Assembly (NCBI RefSeq): GCF_007565055.1
Contig: NC_044564.1
Location: 75,908,563-75,972,562, forward strand
Length of the DNA: 64,000 nucleotides
Source: Rhinopithecus roxellana
Taxonomy: Eukaryota; Chordata; Mammalia; Primates; Cercopithecidae
Direction: 5' to 3'
The notes beneath the pieces are model-generated. The model searched no databases. It saw only the letters and a list, made by a program, of their open reading frames with translations, and was not told the DNA's origin. This document shows, one piece after another, positions 1 to 9,429 of this stretch (within the stretch, counting starts at the first letter, position 1; each line of letters opens with the position of its first letter). The translations under genes were made by a program, and so were the position numbers.

Positions 1-689
1 GAAACACCTGAATGTCCAGGCAGAAGTTTGCTACAGGGGCAAAGCTGTCATGGAGAACCTCTGCTAGGGCAATGTGGAAGGGAAATGTGGGGTCAGAGCC
101 CCTGCACAGAGTCCCTACTCGGGTACCAATTAGTGGAGATGTGAGAAGAGGGCCACTGTCTTTCAGACCCCAGAATGGTAGATCCACCGACAGCTTGCAC
201 TGTGTGCCTGGAAAAGCTGCAGACACTCTATGCCAGCCTGTGAGAGAAGCTGGGAGACAAGGCTGTACCCTGCAAAGTCACAGGGGCAGAGCAGCCCAAG
301 ACCATGGGAACCCACGTCTTGCATCAGAGTGACCTGAATGTGAGACATATAGTCAAAGAAGATCATTTTGGAGCTTTAGATTTGGCTGCCCCTCTAGATT
401 TCAGACTTGCATAGGGCCTGTTGGCCCCTTTGTTTTGGCCAATCTCTCCCATTTGGAATGGCTGTATTTACCCAATGTCTGTACCCCAGTTGTATCTAGG
501 AAGTAACTAACTTGCTTTTGATTTTACACGCTCATAGGCGGAAGGGACTTTGCCTTGTCTCGGATGAGACTTCAGACAGTGGACTTTTGAATTAATGCTG
601 AAATGAGTTCAGACTTTAGGAGACTGTTGGGAAGGCATGATTTGTTTTGAAATGTGAGGACATGAAATTTGAGAGGGGCCGGGGTGGAA
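1..689 (+). mobile_element. THE1/MST-type MaLR internal region, 3' part
   Basis: This is the 3' portion of the internal region of a mammalian apparent LTR retrotransposon (MaLR, ERVL-related). I recognise the recurrent phrases around 150-340 ('gggccactgtctttcagacc', 'gatccaccgacagcttgcac') and 520-660. It ends with a purine-rich tract at about 671-689 that is in the right place to be the plus-strand primer next to the 3' LTR. The reading frame at 12-332 is a degenerate remnant and I assign it no product. The element's 5' part and 5' LTR lie outside the window. Confidence 0.8.
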
Positions 690-1081
690 TGATATGGTTT
701 GGCTGTGTCCCCACCTAAATCTCAACTTGAATTGTATCTCCCAGAATTCCCACATGTTGTGGAAAGGACCCAGTGGGAGACAGTTGAATCGTGGGGGCCG
801 GAAGGGACCCAGTGGGAGGAAGTTGAATCATAGGGGCCGGTCTTTCCTATGCTATTCTTGTGATAGTGAATAAGTCTCATGAGATCTGATGGGTTTATCA
901 GGTTTTCCACTTTTGCTCCTTCCTCATTCTCTCTTGCAGCTGCCATGTAAGAAGTGCCTTTCGCCTTCTGCCATGATTGTGAGACCACCCCAGCCATGTG
1001 GAAGTATAAGTCAAATTCACTCTCCTTTTCTTCTCAGTCTTGGGTATGTCTTTATCAGCAGCACAAAAATGGATGAATACA
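690..1081 (+). mobile_element. THE1-type 3' LTR
   Basis: The LTR starts at 'tgatatggtttggctgtgtc' and ends at 'gatgaataca', so it has the TG...CA ends of this family. Internal landmarks are 'gtgatagtgaataagtctca' near 862 and 'gggtatgtctttatcagcag' near 1,043. Its length of about 390 bp is normal for THE1 plus one internal duplication. Where the family consensus has a TATA-like 'tttataaa', this copy reads 'gtttatcagg' (about 893-902), so the core promoter looks damaged. The LTR lies 84 bp upstream of the ENO1 retrocopy and in the same orientation. Confidence 0.85.
761..838 (+). repeat. 39-bp tandem duplication inside the THE1 LTR
   Basis: Two adjacent 39-bp units (761-799 and 800-838) both contain 'ggacccagtgggag' and 'gttgaatc'. 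They differ at 5 positions. The LTR family normally has one such unit, so this is a local duplication after or during insertion. Confidence 0.9.
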
Positions 1082-1145
1082 CGAGGTACACAGTATCACT
1101 TCTACATGAAGTAGGAAACTGGAATAGAAATAGGGCCTTAATATT

Positions 1146-1165
1146 GGCTACAAAGGAGTAGGTGT
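1146..1165 (+). repeat. Left target-site duplication of the ENO1 retrocopy
   Basis: The 20 bases 'ggctacaaaggagtaggtgt' immediately precede the 5'UTR-derived start of the retrocopy. They match 18 of 20 bases in 3,005-3,024 after the tail. This is the footprint of L1-mediated insertion. Confidence 0.9.
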
Positions 1166-2934
1166 GGGGACCCGGAGCATGCAGACCTTGCAGACCTCGC
1201 CGGCTTCACACTCACCTCGGTGTCTGCTGCACCTGCCGCTTCCTCTCCTAGGCCACGAGACCCAGCAGCTAGAAATTCAGCATGTCTATTCTCAAGGTCC
1301 ACACCAGGGAGATCTTTCACTCTCGTGGGAATCCCACTGTTGAAGTTGATCTCTTCACCTCAAAAGGTCTCTTCAGAGCTGCTGTGCCCAGTGGTGCTTC
1401 AACTGGTATCTATGAGGCCCTAGAGCTCCGGGACAATGATAAGACTCGCTATATGGGGAAGGGTGTCTCAAAGGCTGTTGAGCACATCAATAAAACTATT
1501 GCACCTGCCCTGGTTAGCAAGAAACTGAACGTCACAGAACAAGAGAAGATTGACAAACTGATGATCGAGATGGATGGAACAGAAAATAAATCTAAGTTTG
1601 GTGCGAACGCCATTCTGGGGGTGTCCCTCGCCGTCTGCAAAGCTGGTGCTGTTGAGAAGGGGGTCCCCTGTACCGCCACATTACTGACTTGGCTGGCAAC
1701 TCTGAAGTCATCCTGCCAGTCCCGGCTTTCAATGGCGGTTCTCATGCCGGTAACAAGCTGGCCATGCAGGAGTTCATGATCCTCCCAGTTGGTGCAGCAA
1801 ACTTCAGGGAAGCCATGCGCATTGGAGCAGAGGTTTACCACAACCTGAAGAATGTCATCAAAGAGAAATACGGGAAAGATGCCACCAATGTGGGGGATGA
1901 AGGCGGGTTTGCTCCCAACATCCTAGAGAATAAAGAAGGCCTGGAGCTGCTGAAGACTGCTATTGGGAAAGCTGGCTACACTGATAAGGTGGTCATTGGC
2001 ATGGATGTAGCCGCCTCCGAGTTCTTCAGGTCTGGGAAGTATGACCTGGACTTCAAGTCTCCCGATGACCCCAGCAGGTACATCTCACCTGATCAGCTGG
2101 CTGACCTGTACAAGTCCTTCATCAAGGACTACCCAGTGGTGTCTATCGAAGATCCCTTTGACCAGGATGACTGGGGAGCTTGGCAGAAGTTCACGGCCAG
2201 TGCAGGAATCCAGGTAGTTGGGGATGATCTCACAGTGACCAACCCAAAGAGGATTGCCAAGGCCGTGAACAAGAAGTCCTGCAACTGCCTCCTGCTCAAA
2301 GTCAACCAGATTGGCTCCATGACCGAGTCCCTTCAGGCGTGCAAGTTGGCCCAGGCCAATGGTTGGGGTGTCATGGTGTCTCATCGTTCTGGGGAGACTG
2401 AAGATACCTTCATCGCTGACCTGGTTGTGGGGCTGTGCACTGGGCAGATCAAGACTGGTGCCCCTTGCCGATCTGAGCGCTTGGCCAAGTACAACCAGCT
2501 CCTCAGAATTGAAGAGGAGCTGGGCAGCAAGGCTAAGTTTGCCAGCAGGAACTTCAGAAACCCCCGGCCAAGTAAGCTGTGGGCAGGCAAGCCCTTCGGT
2601 CACCTGTTGGCTAAATAGACCCCTCCCCTTGTGTCAGCTTGGGCAGCTCGAGGCCCCGACCAACGCTTGCAGGGGTCCCTGCTAGTTAGCGCCCCTCACC
2701 CACCGCCGTGGAGTCCGTGCCACTTCCTTAGAACTTCTACAGAACCAAGCTCCCCGGAGCCCTGTTTGGCAGCTCTAGCTTTGCCGTCGTGTAATTGGCC
2801 CAAATCACTGTTTTTCTCGCCTTACTTTCCACCAAGTGTCTGGAGTCATGTGAGCCTCGTGTCATCTCCGGGGTGGCCACAGGCAAGATGCCCGGTGGTT
2901 TTGTGCTTAAAAAGCCTCAGTGACCCATGAGAAT

Positions 2935-2937
<3 letters not shown>
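1166..2937 (+). pseudogene. ENO1: Processed pseudogene of alpha-enolase
   Basis: This is an intronless copy of ENO1 mRNA with 5'UTR (1,166-1,281), coding part and 3'UTR, ending in AATAAA at 2,932-2,937. The parent enzyme is the glycolytic enolase that converts 2-phosphoglycerate to phosphoenolpyruvate. The ATG is at 1,282 (MSILKVHTREIF). Reading is enolase-like to about 1,665, where one C is missing in a C run ('gtcccctgtacc'). The remaining frame resumes in register from about 1,689. Nine bases (Val-Ile-Asn) are missing near 1,731, just before the His in 'GGSHAGN'. A second 1-base loss near 2,561-2,567 removes the parental stop (now out of frame at 2,573-2,575), so reading continues to TAG at 2,616-2,618. 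Metal- and substrate-site stretches are recognisable: GAST, GMDVAASE, SIEDPF, GDDLTVTN and LLLKVNQ. Substitutions relative to the human protein as I remember it include Asp14 to His and Glu to Lys in 'VNKKSCNC'. With two frameshifts it cannot make full-length enolase. The identification is near certain. Expression is unknown. Confidence 0.97.

Positions 2938-2938
<1 letters not shown>

Positions 2939-3004
<66 letters not shown>
2939..3004 (+). repeat. (TA)n(GA)n compound microsatellite in the position of the retrocopy poly(A) tail
   Basis: Alternating TA runs from about 2,939 to 2,972 and GA from 2,972 to 3,004. They lie directly between the ENO1 poly(A) signal and the right target-site duplication. 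No plain A tail remains, so the microsatellite probably grew out of it. Confidence 0.95.
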
Positions 3005-3006
<2 letters not shown>

Positions 3007-3024
3007 CTACAAAGAAGTAAGTGT
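3005..3024 (+). repeat. Right target-site duplication of the ENO1 retrocopy
   Basis: 'ggctacaaagaagtaagtgt' repeats 1,146-1,165 with two A/G differences. It closes the insertion. Confidence 0.9.
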
Positions 3025-4920
3025 CTAAGAGTGGGGTTGCTAATGTTGTACATGAAATGATACCTACTATATGGAGGTGGACAGAGATTCAGAAAGTGAT
3101 TGATTTAGGCAAGTACCCTGCAAGCTTTGCAGTCTTTTGGATTAAAACTAGGTTTCAAGTAAGAATATGGAATGAAGTCAGGCCAGAAAACCTTGAAAAC
3201 ATGCTTATAGAAGAGTATAGCCATCTTCACACATCTGTTTTAGCACTAACAATATTAGATAATAAAACTCTACTAATAGATCTGCTTCTCCCAGTGGGCT
3301 CTGTGCTCTTGGCAAAGTGTAGTATGTAGTAGATTGTCAATATATGCCTATAAAACTAAAAAGAAAGGAGTTGCACTTCATCCCTCTTTGACTCTAAGTT
3401 CATTTCCATTTTGTTTTCCAAATGTTAAGTTTCTTCAAATTTTATCATCTATTAATGTTTCTAAGTGGAACCAAAATATGGGCTCTCTAGAGCTCTTTTT
3501 TGCTTCTTAGTCCAGTGCATAAAAGTGGAAGAAGCACATTCTTATATGCCTGTTTCCTGGTTGTAATAATCCTGATGGGAAAAGGAAGATGGATCACAGG
3601 GCAATGGCAGCAATACTCTGTTATAGTCTCTAGAGAGAGTCATAATCCTTGCCTATAATGCTGTATAGATATCATTCTGCAATATGAGTTTGGAAAGAAG
3701 ATTTCATTAATTCATCAGAACAGTTAGAAAACTGCTAGAAATTTTATGACCTCATATTCTTTAAAGTAACAAGTTTAATGTATTGTTGTGACTTTTATTT
3801 GTTCTCCCCTTTGACATTTATGTGATGAGCACCTTTGGTGATGGCTGAAATTATACATAGACTATTCTCCCCTTTGACATTTATGTGATGAGCACCTTTG
3901 GTGATGGCTGAAATTATACATAGACTAAGAGGACTCAGGCATAACAAATATGTCTTTTAATTTTCCTGGAGATTAATCTCTCCCTCTTAAATCTACAAAA
4001 GTAAACTTTTTCTTGGTTTGATTTTGCACTCCAATATTTTTTCCAAGCTATAATTAGAGATGAAAATTAAGATAGCAATGAAAAAAAAAAAAAGACTCTG
4101 ATTTATTACTTTTGACAGGGAAAGTATTTTTCCCAGGCTGTTTCTGAATTCCTTTCTTTAGAGGAAATAGCAGGGGAAGGTGACTATTTCTCAGCTAGTA
4201 GCAGCTTCCAAGAGAATAATTATATTTGGGAAAATATTTGAGATTAAAGCACATTAGAAAAGATGCATCTCATCAAATCAAGGTATTGTTCAAATCAACC
4301 TGTTTTGAATGTTAAATCTGTATGTTTTAAAGCTTAGAGTTTTAATAACTTATGCTCCTTGTAGATCGATGACATAACCTCTACAAACCAGAATTTCACC
4401 TAAAGATGGCACCCTCCTTTGGAAAAACACAGGGGCTGGTATTTTAATGAGCCTTTACAAGCCAAGTGCCTGATGAACTGTGTGTTTGTGCCACTTTTTA
4501 AATTGTCACAAGTCGTTGAGGTGGTGTTGTTATACCTATTTTGTAGAGGAAAAACTCAGACTGAAATTCACTACCTTGTCCAGGGAGCTGTAAAACATAA
4601 ATAGAAGAGCCATAAATGGGATTCAGATTATCCTAAACCAATGACTCTCAAACTTTTTCTTTCTATTTTTTTTTTTTTTAAACCCAAGAGAGTGCAATGG
4701 CCACATGCCCACTTTTCTTTCCCTGCCCAGTTGTGAAATGTTGCTTGTTATTTCTACCAACTTAAAATATTATTTCTGGCTTTTTTTCTTTATTTATTTT
4801 TAAATCAGAAAGCCAATGTGTTTCTTAAAAAATTTCAATATTGAAAAATATATTTTAACCATATTTTATTGATCTATGATGCCATTGATTGAAAGACATA
4901 CCATTGGATTATGTATGTTC
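3025..4920. other. AT-rich stretch without a recognisable gene
   Basis: I recognise no gene or named repeat here. Visible items are the 63-bp tandem duplication at 3,802-3,927, an A run at 4,081-4,093 and a T run near 4,667-4,679. The short reading frames at 3,021-3,329 and 4,419-4,604 show no domain or composition that suggests coding. Confidence 0.6.
3802..3927 (+). repeat. Perfect 63-bp tandem duplication
   Basis: Units 3,802-3,864 and 3,865-3,927 are identical over all 63 bases (each begins 'ttctcccctttgacattt' and ends 'catagacta'). Complete identity next to heavily diverged surroundings suggests a recent event. An assembly artefact is also possible. Confidence 0.97.
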
Positions 4921-4924
4921 TACT

Positions 4925-5300
4925 AAGGAAAACAAATACTATCAACAAAACTATGACATAATGCCTTAAAAATAGTCCTGCATGATGCATGAATCAGTCA
5001 CATCACCACTCATTGCCTTTCATCAATTCCAAGAGATTTAGCAATTTCTTTTGTTTTTAGTTCCTCTGCATGGCAGGTGATAGGCAATCCCTTTTGTATG
5101 CATTTAATAACAAAACCTAACACAGCTTCATCCACTTCTGGTTATTTTTTTCTTAGGTTCTGTAAAACACATGGTTATTGTTTTGTAAGGAAATAAGGAG
5201 CTCTAGTCATTCCTGAAATGATGAATATTTGCCTCACTAAAAGTAAATGCATTCCCCACGGCTCTATTTCTGTATATTTTTGCGTATATAATGACTTCTG
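4925..5300 (-). mobile_element. Fossil pogo/Tigger-like DNA transposon, N-terminal DNA-binding region
   Basis: Read on the minus strand, several frames together resemble the N-terminal DNA-binding half of a pogo-class transposase (Tc1/mariner superfamily). From high to low coordinate: a first helix-turn-helix-like stretch 'YAKIYRNRAVGNAF' then 'SEANIHHFRN' (about 5,295-5,205). Next comes a CENP-B-type second HTH, 'EVDEAVLGFVIKCIQKGLP' and 'EELKTKEIAKSLGIDER' (about 5,137-5,017). After a frame change comes 'NEW*CD*FMHHAGL', matching the family pattern of small residue-Gly/Glu-Trp-Cys-x-x-Phe-Met-x-x-Ala-Gly-Leu (about 5,015-4,970). Stops and frameshifts show it is long dead. The catalytic DDE part is not recognised. 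I saw no terminal inverted repeats. The family call rests on remembered protein patterns, not a search. Confidence 0.6.
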
Positions 5301-5379
5301 CCTCAATGCCAAATCATGGTGCAATCTTTTAGAAGACACTTTAAATGGCAATTAAACTCAACACTTGTAGCACCAAGAA

Positions 5380-5979
5380 TATTCAAAACTCAATGGAAGT
5401 GACGACAATGTGAATATTTATACTGAAAGCAATGATAACCACATCAAAACTGCCACCTGGCCAGCAGTGATTATAATATGTCATTAAATCTAAGACTCTT
5501 CCTAATTTCAGAGGTATTAAAATGTGAAAAACTGTACTTTTTAGAATCAATGAAATAAGTAAATATTAAATATGCTTTTTGACGGCCTCTCTTTTCTGCA
5601 TTTCAGATTCGGATCGGGTCCCAGCTCTTCTATTCTTGAAGCACCCCTGCCCCCATACTCTCATCCTGCAGAGAAATACTGCTGTACGCTGTGCCTCTTT
5701 CCAGCAAGAAAGGTTTCTTCATCTACTCTAGGCTGCATTTTAGCATTTACCCCAAGGCCTATTATAAATGGACAGAAAATTAAATTTTTCTTTTTCCTCT
5801 TAGGGAGAGAAAACCTAACTAAATTTCCAACTTATGACAGTGTATGTTCCACGTTTTCATTGTATCATGGTCATGTGTAGCCCTTTGCTGATAGACAGGG
5901 TGAGTGTAAAGGGATTTAATTTTCACTGGTTGATTGAACTCGTCACTAAACTTTTTAAACAACTTGATAGTTTGTATAT
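5380..5979. other. No recognisable feature
   Basis: I see no gene or named repeat. The frame at 5,572-5,880 (102 residues) has no recognisable domain and is probably chance. Confidence 0.55.
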
Positions 5980-5993
5980 AAGAATTATTTTCT

Positions 5994-6908
5994 GTAAGTT
6001 GTCTGTTTAGTCTGTTGATAGTTTATTTTGCTGTGTAGAGGCTCTTAAGTTTAATTAGATCCCATGTAACAATTTTTCCTTTTTTTTTTGTGATTGCATT
6101 TGGTGTCTTCATCATGAAATCTTTGCCCATTCCTATGTCCAGAATCATCTTGTCTAGGTTGTCTTCCAGGGTTTTTATAGATTTGGGTTTTACATTTAAG
6201 TTTTTACGCCATCTTGAGTTGATTTTTGTATATGGGGTAAGAAAGGCACCTAGCTTCAGTTTTCTGTATATGGCTAGCCAGTTATTCCAACACCACTTAT
6301 TATATAGAGAGTTTTCCCCATTGCTTGCTCTTGTTAGCTTTGTCAAAGATTAGGTGGTCGTAGGTGTGCAGCCTGATTTCTGCGCTCTCTATTCGGTTCC
6401 ATTGGGTGGTCCATTTATCTGTTTCTGTGTCACTACCATGCTGTTTTGTTTACTGTAGCCCTATAGTATAGTTTGAAGTTAGGAAATGTGATGCCTACAG
6501 CTTTGTACTCTTTGCTTAGTATTGTCTCGGCTGTTCAGGTTCTTTATTGGTTCAATAGGAATTTTAAAATATTTTTTTTTCTAGTTCTGTGAAGAATGTC
6601 ATTGGTACTTTGATAGGAATAGCATTGAATCTGTATATTGCTTTGGACAGTATGGCCCTTTCAATGATATTGACTCTTCCTATCCATGGGCATGGGATGT
6701 TTTTCCAATTGTTCATGCCTTCTCTGATTTCTTTGAGAAGTGTTTTTGCAATTCTTGTTGTAGAGATCTTTTATCTCCCTGGTTAGCTGTATTCCTAGGT
6801 TTTTTTTTTTGGTAAATGTGAATGAGATTGCCTTTCTAGTTTGGCTTTTGGCTTGGCTGTTGTTGGTGCATAGGAATGCTAGTACTTTTCGTACATTGAT
6901 TCTGTATC
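5994..6908 (-). mobile_element. L1 (L1PA/L1PB-type), inverted 5' segment
   Basis: The minus strand reads LINE-1 ORF2 from the 'LGIQLTREIKDL' region (about 6,800) to 'NKWCWNNWLAIYRKLKL' and 'DLIKLKSLYTAK' (about 6,023-6,346), with stops and frame changes. This is the upstream part of one L1 copy laid down in reverse. It is bounded on the left by the 14-base duplication 'aagaattattttct' at 5,980-5,993. It joins the direct segment near 6,908. Confidence 0.92.
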
Positions 6909-7827
6909 CAAATATTTGCAAACCATGCATCTGACAGAGGTCTAATATCCAGCATCTATAATGAACTTAAACAAATTAACAAGAAAACAACAACTCCATT
7001 AAAAAGTGGGCAAAGGGCATGAACAGACACTTTTCCGAAGAAGACATATATGCAGTCAAAAAACATATGAAAGAAAGCTCAATATCAGTGATCATTAGAG
7101 AAATGCAAATAAAAACCACGGTAAGAAACTATCTCACACCAGTCAGAATGAACATTATTAAAAAGTCAAAAAATAACAGATGCTGGTGATATTGCAGAGG
7201 AAATGGAACACTTACACACTGTTGGTGTGAGTGTAATTTAGTTCAACAATTGCAGAAAGCAGTATGGCAATTCGTCAAAGAGTTAGAAGCAGAACTACCA
7301 TTCGATCCAGCAATCCCATTACTGGACATATACCCAGAGGAATATAAATCATTTAACCTTAAAGAGGTACGCACATGAATGCTCATTACAGCAGTAGTCA
7401 CAATAGCAAAGACATAGAACCAACATAAATGTCCAACAATGACAGATTTGATAAAGCAAATGTGGTACATGTGTACACCATGGAATAATATTCAGCTATG
7501 AAAAGAATGAGATCATGTCTTTTGCAGGAATATGGATGGAGCTGGAGCATAGATAATAGTTGAGGAAAGGAAAACCAAATACCACATGTTCTCACTTACA
7601 AGTGGGAGCTAAATGATAAGAACTTATGAACACAAAGAAAGAAACAACAGACACTGGGGTCTACTTGAGGGTAGAGGGTGGGAGGAGGAGAGGAGCAGAA
7701 AAGATAATTATTGGATACTGGGCTTAATTCCTGGGTGGTAAGATAATCTGTACAAGTCCCTGTGACACAAGTTTACTTATGTAACAGAGCTTCACAGGTA
7801 CTTCTGAACCTAAAATAAAAGTTACAA
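6909..7827 (+). mobile_element. L1 (L1PA/L1PB-type), direct 3' segment
   Basis: Starting at 'aaatatttgcaaaccatgca', the plus strand reads the C-terminal end of ORF2 and the 3'UTR. It ends at 'cctaaaataaaagttac' with almost no A tail. The right copy of the duplication, 'aagaattattttct', is at 7,828-7,841 and is identical to the left one. In L1 order, the inverted segment stops at 'caacttacag' and this one resumes about ten bases later. The two segments are therefore one twin-primed insertion. Confidence 0.93.
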
Positions 7828-7841
7828 AAGAATTATTTTCT

Positions 7842-8142
7842 ATTATTAAACATGTCATTTGGAAACATTTTCATATATAACTTTGAATACTTTGTTGTGC
7901 CCTGAGGAAAGTATGCAGTAACTAATTTTTGACTTTTATTGAAAATTTATTTTTTTCTCCATTCTTCACAGTTTTGCCATTGAAATGTAATAATACCTAC
8001 ATACTCTACCAATCCAAACAATATATAGTCAAAAGCAAAATTGATAGTCTCTCACTTTCTCTTTCTAATCCCATTTTCTAATGTAACTACTATAAACTAT
8101 ATGATTTCCTTTGCTAATAGAAACAAATGCCACACACACATT

Positions 8143-8189
<47 letters not shown>

Positions 8190-8389
8190 GTATATATACA
8201 CACATCCACTGAAGATTAAAAACCAAACAAACATTAGGACCTAACATGGAGCTGCTATTCTTCCCTAATGGTCTGTTATGGATCTATTTTGAAGTCAATG
8301 CATAATGATCCACATTTTTTAATAGCTGCTTATTGTTTCATAGAATTAATATATCATGGTTTAGGAAACCATTTCCCTATATATGGATA
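7842..8389. other. No gene; contains a CA/TA microsatellite
   Basis: The only recognisable item is the microsatellite at 8,131-8,204. Frames on both strands across it are products of the dinucleotide run. Confidence 0.6.
8131..8204 (+). repeat. (CA)n(TA)n compound microsatellite
   Basis: CA repeats run from 8,131, interrupted once by 'ttcg', to 8,178. TA repeats follow to about 8,198. Confidence 0.95.
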
Positions 8390-8711
8390 TCTAAGTTTAT
8401 TCCAGGTGCTGTAACAAAATATCATAAGCTGGGTATCTTATAAATAACAGAAACTTATTTCTCAGTTATGGGTCTGGGAATTCCAAGATTAAGGTGCCAG
8501 CAGATTTGATGTCTGGTGAGGGCTTGTTCCTCATAGACAATGTCTTCTTGCTGTATCCTCACATGGCAGAAGGGGCAGACAAACTCCTCCTCTTTTATGA
8601 GGGCACAAATCCCTTTCATTCTCTAAAGGCCCCATCTCTTACTACTATTGCACTGAGGATTAAGATTCAACATATAAAATTTGAGGGAATACAAATATGC
8701 AGACCATGGCA
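8390..8711 (-). mobile_element. Old MaLR-type LTR (MLT1/MST group), antisense
   Basis: Phrases such as 'gctgtaacaaaatatcataa', 'cagatttgatgtctggtgag' and 'tatcctcacatggcagaagg' are the reverse complement of a widespread MaLR-like LTR family. The sense copy of that family lies at 37,435-37,795. The subfamily is not resolved. The frame at 8,494-8,805 is repeat-derived. Confidence 0.65.
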
Positions 8712-9194
8712 GTGGATGGATAGTCTAGTTATTTACAGATATTGTTATTATAAACCTTTAGATATGTTTTTGGGTAAGACTTTTGACAGTATCAGACACT
8801 GCTGATTTTTCTTTTTTCTTTCCCCTTGACAGAATCCTAAAAACAAAGATACTCAGTGAGGGTGTATGCATACTGTAAATTTCATATTGCTAGTTTTATT
8901 TTCTAAAATATTATAAAAATGTACATTCATCAATAATAAATGAGACTGCCATTTTCTGTAGGTTTTCATTAGCACTGAATGTTCTCAGACTTTTACATGG
9001 TCATGTAATAGGCAAAAAAATCATTGTGTTGTTTTAATTTCCATGTTTATGTTTACTGATTATGGTATATTTTCATTTTTTATTGATCATTTGCATTTCC
9101 TCTTTTGTGAACTGCCGGCTCTTATCTTTGACTCACTTTAGACTGTCTTTTTCTTACTGATGTGAAAGAACTCTTTATATATTTAGAAATAATA

Positions 9195-9426
9195 CACAGT
9201 GAGTGCTTACTGTTTAACCTGACTCTGACTCTCAGTACTTTATAAGAATGAACACGTTTAATTAATCCTCACAACAGCCTTATGAGGTAGATACAAATTT
9301 GTAAGTAAGGAAACTAAGGCAGAGAAAGGTTAAATAATATGCCCAAGATCACACTGCTAGTAAGTGGCAGAGCTGGTGTTCAAACTGAGGCCGTCGGGAT
9401 GTAAACTCACATCCTAACTCCTGCAC
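9195..9426 (-). mobile_element. MIR SINE, nearly full length, antisense
   Basis: 'aatcctcacaacagccttat', 'ggaaactaaggcagagaaag' and 'cacactgctagtaagtggca' are reverse-complement MIR core phrases in the correct order across about 230 bp. MIR is a tRNA-derived SINE. This is an old copy, not a tRNA gene. Confidence 0.88.
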
Positions 9427-9429
9427 TAT

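Noticed and set aside
12..332. 106-residue frame at the left end as a host gene
   Set aside because: It lies inside the THE1/MST internal region and matches its repeat phrases.
1282..2618. Functional enolase gene
   Set aside because: Two 1-base losses and a 9-base loss break the frame, there are no introns, and the flanks are a target duplication. It is a retropseudogene.
9195..9426. tRNA gene suggested by tRNA-like MIR heads (also 22,870, 26,398, 56,760)
   Set aside because: The order and phrases are those of MIR SINEs. No intact cloverleaf with A and B boxes was found.
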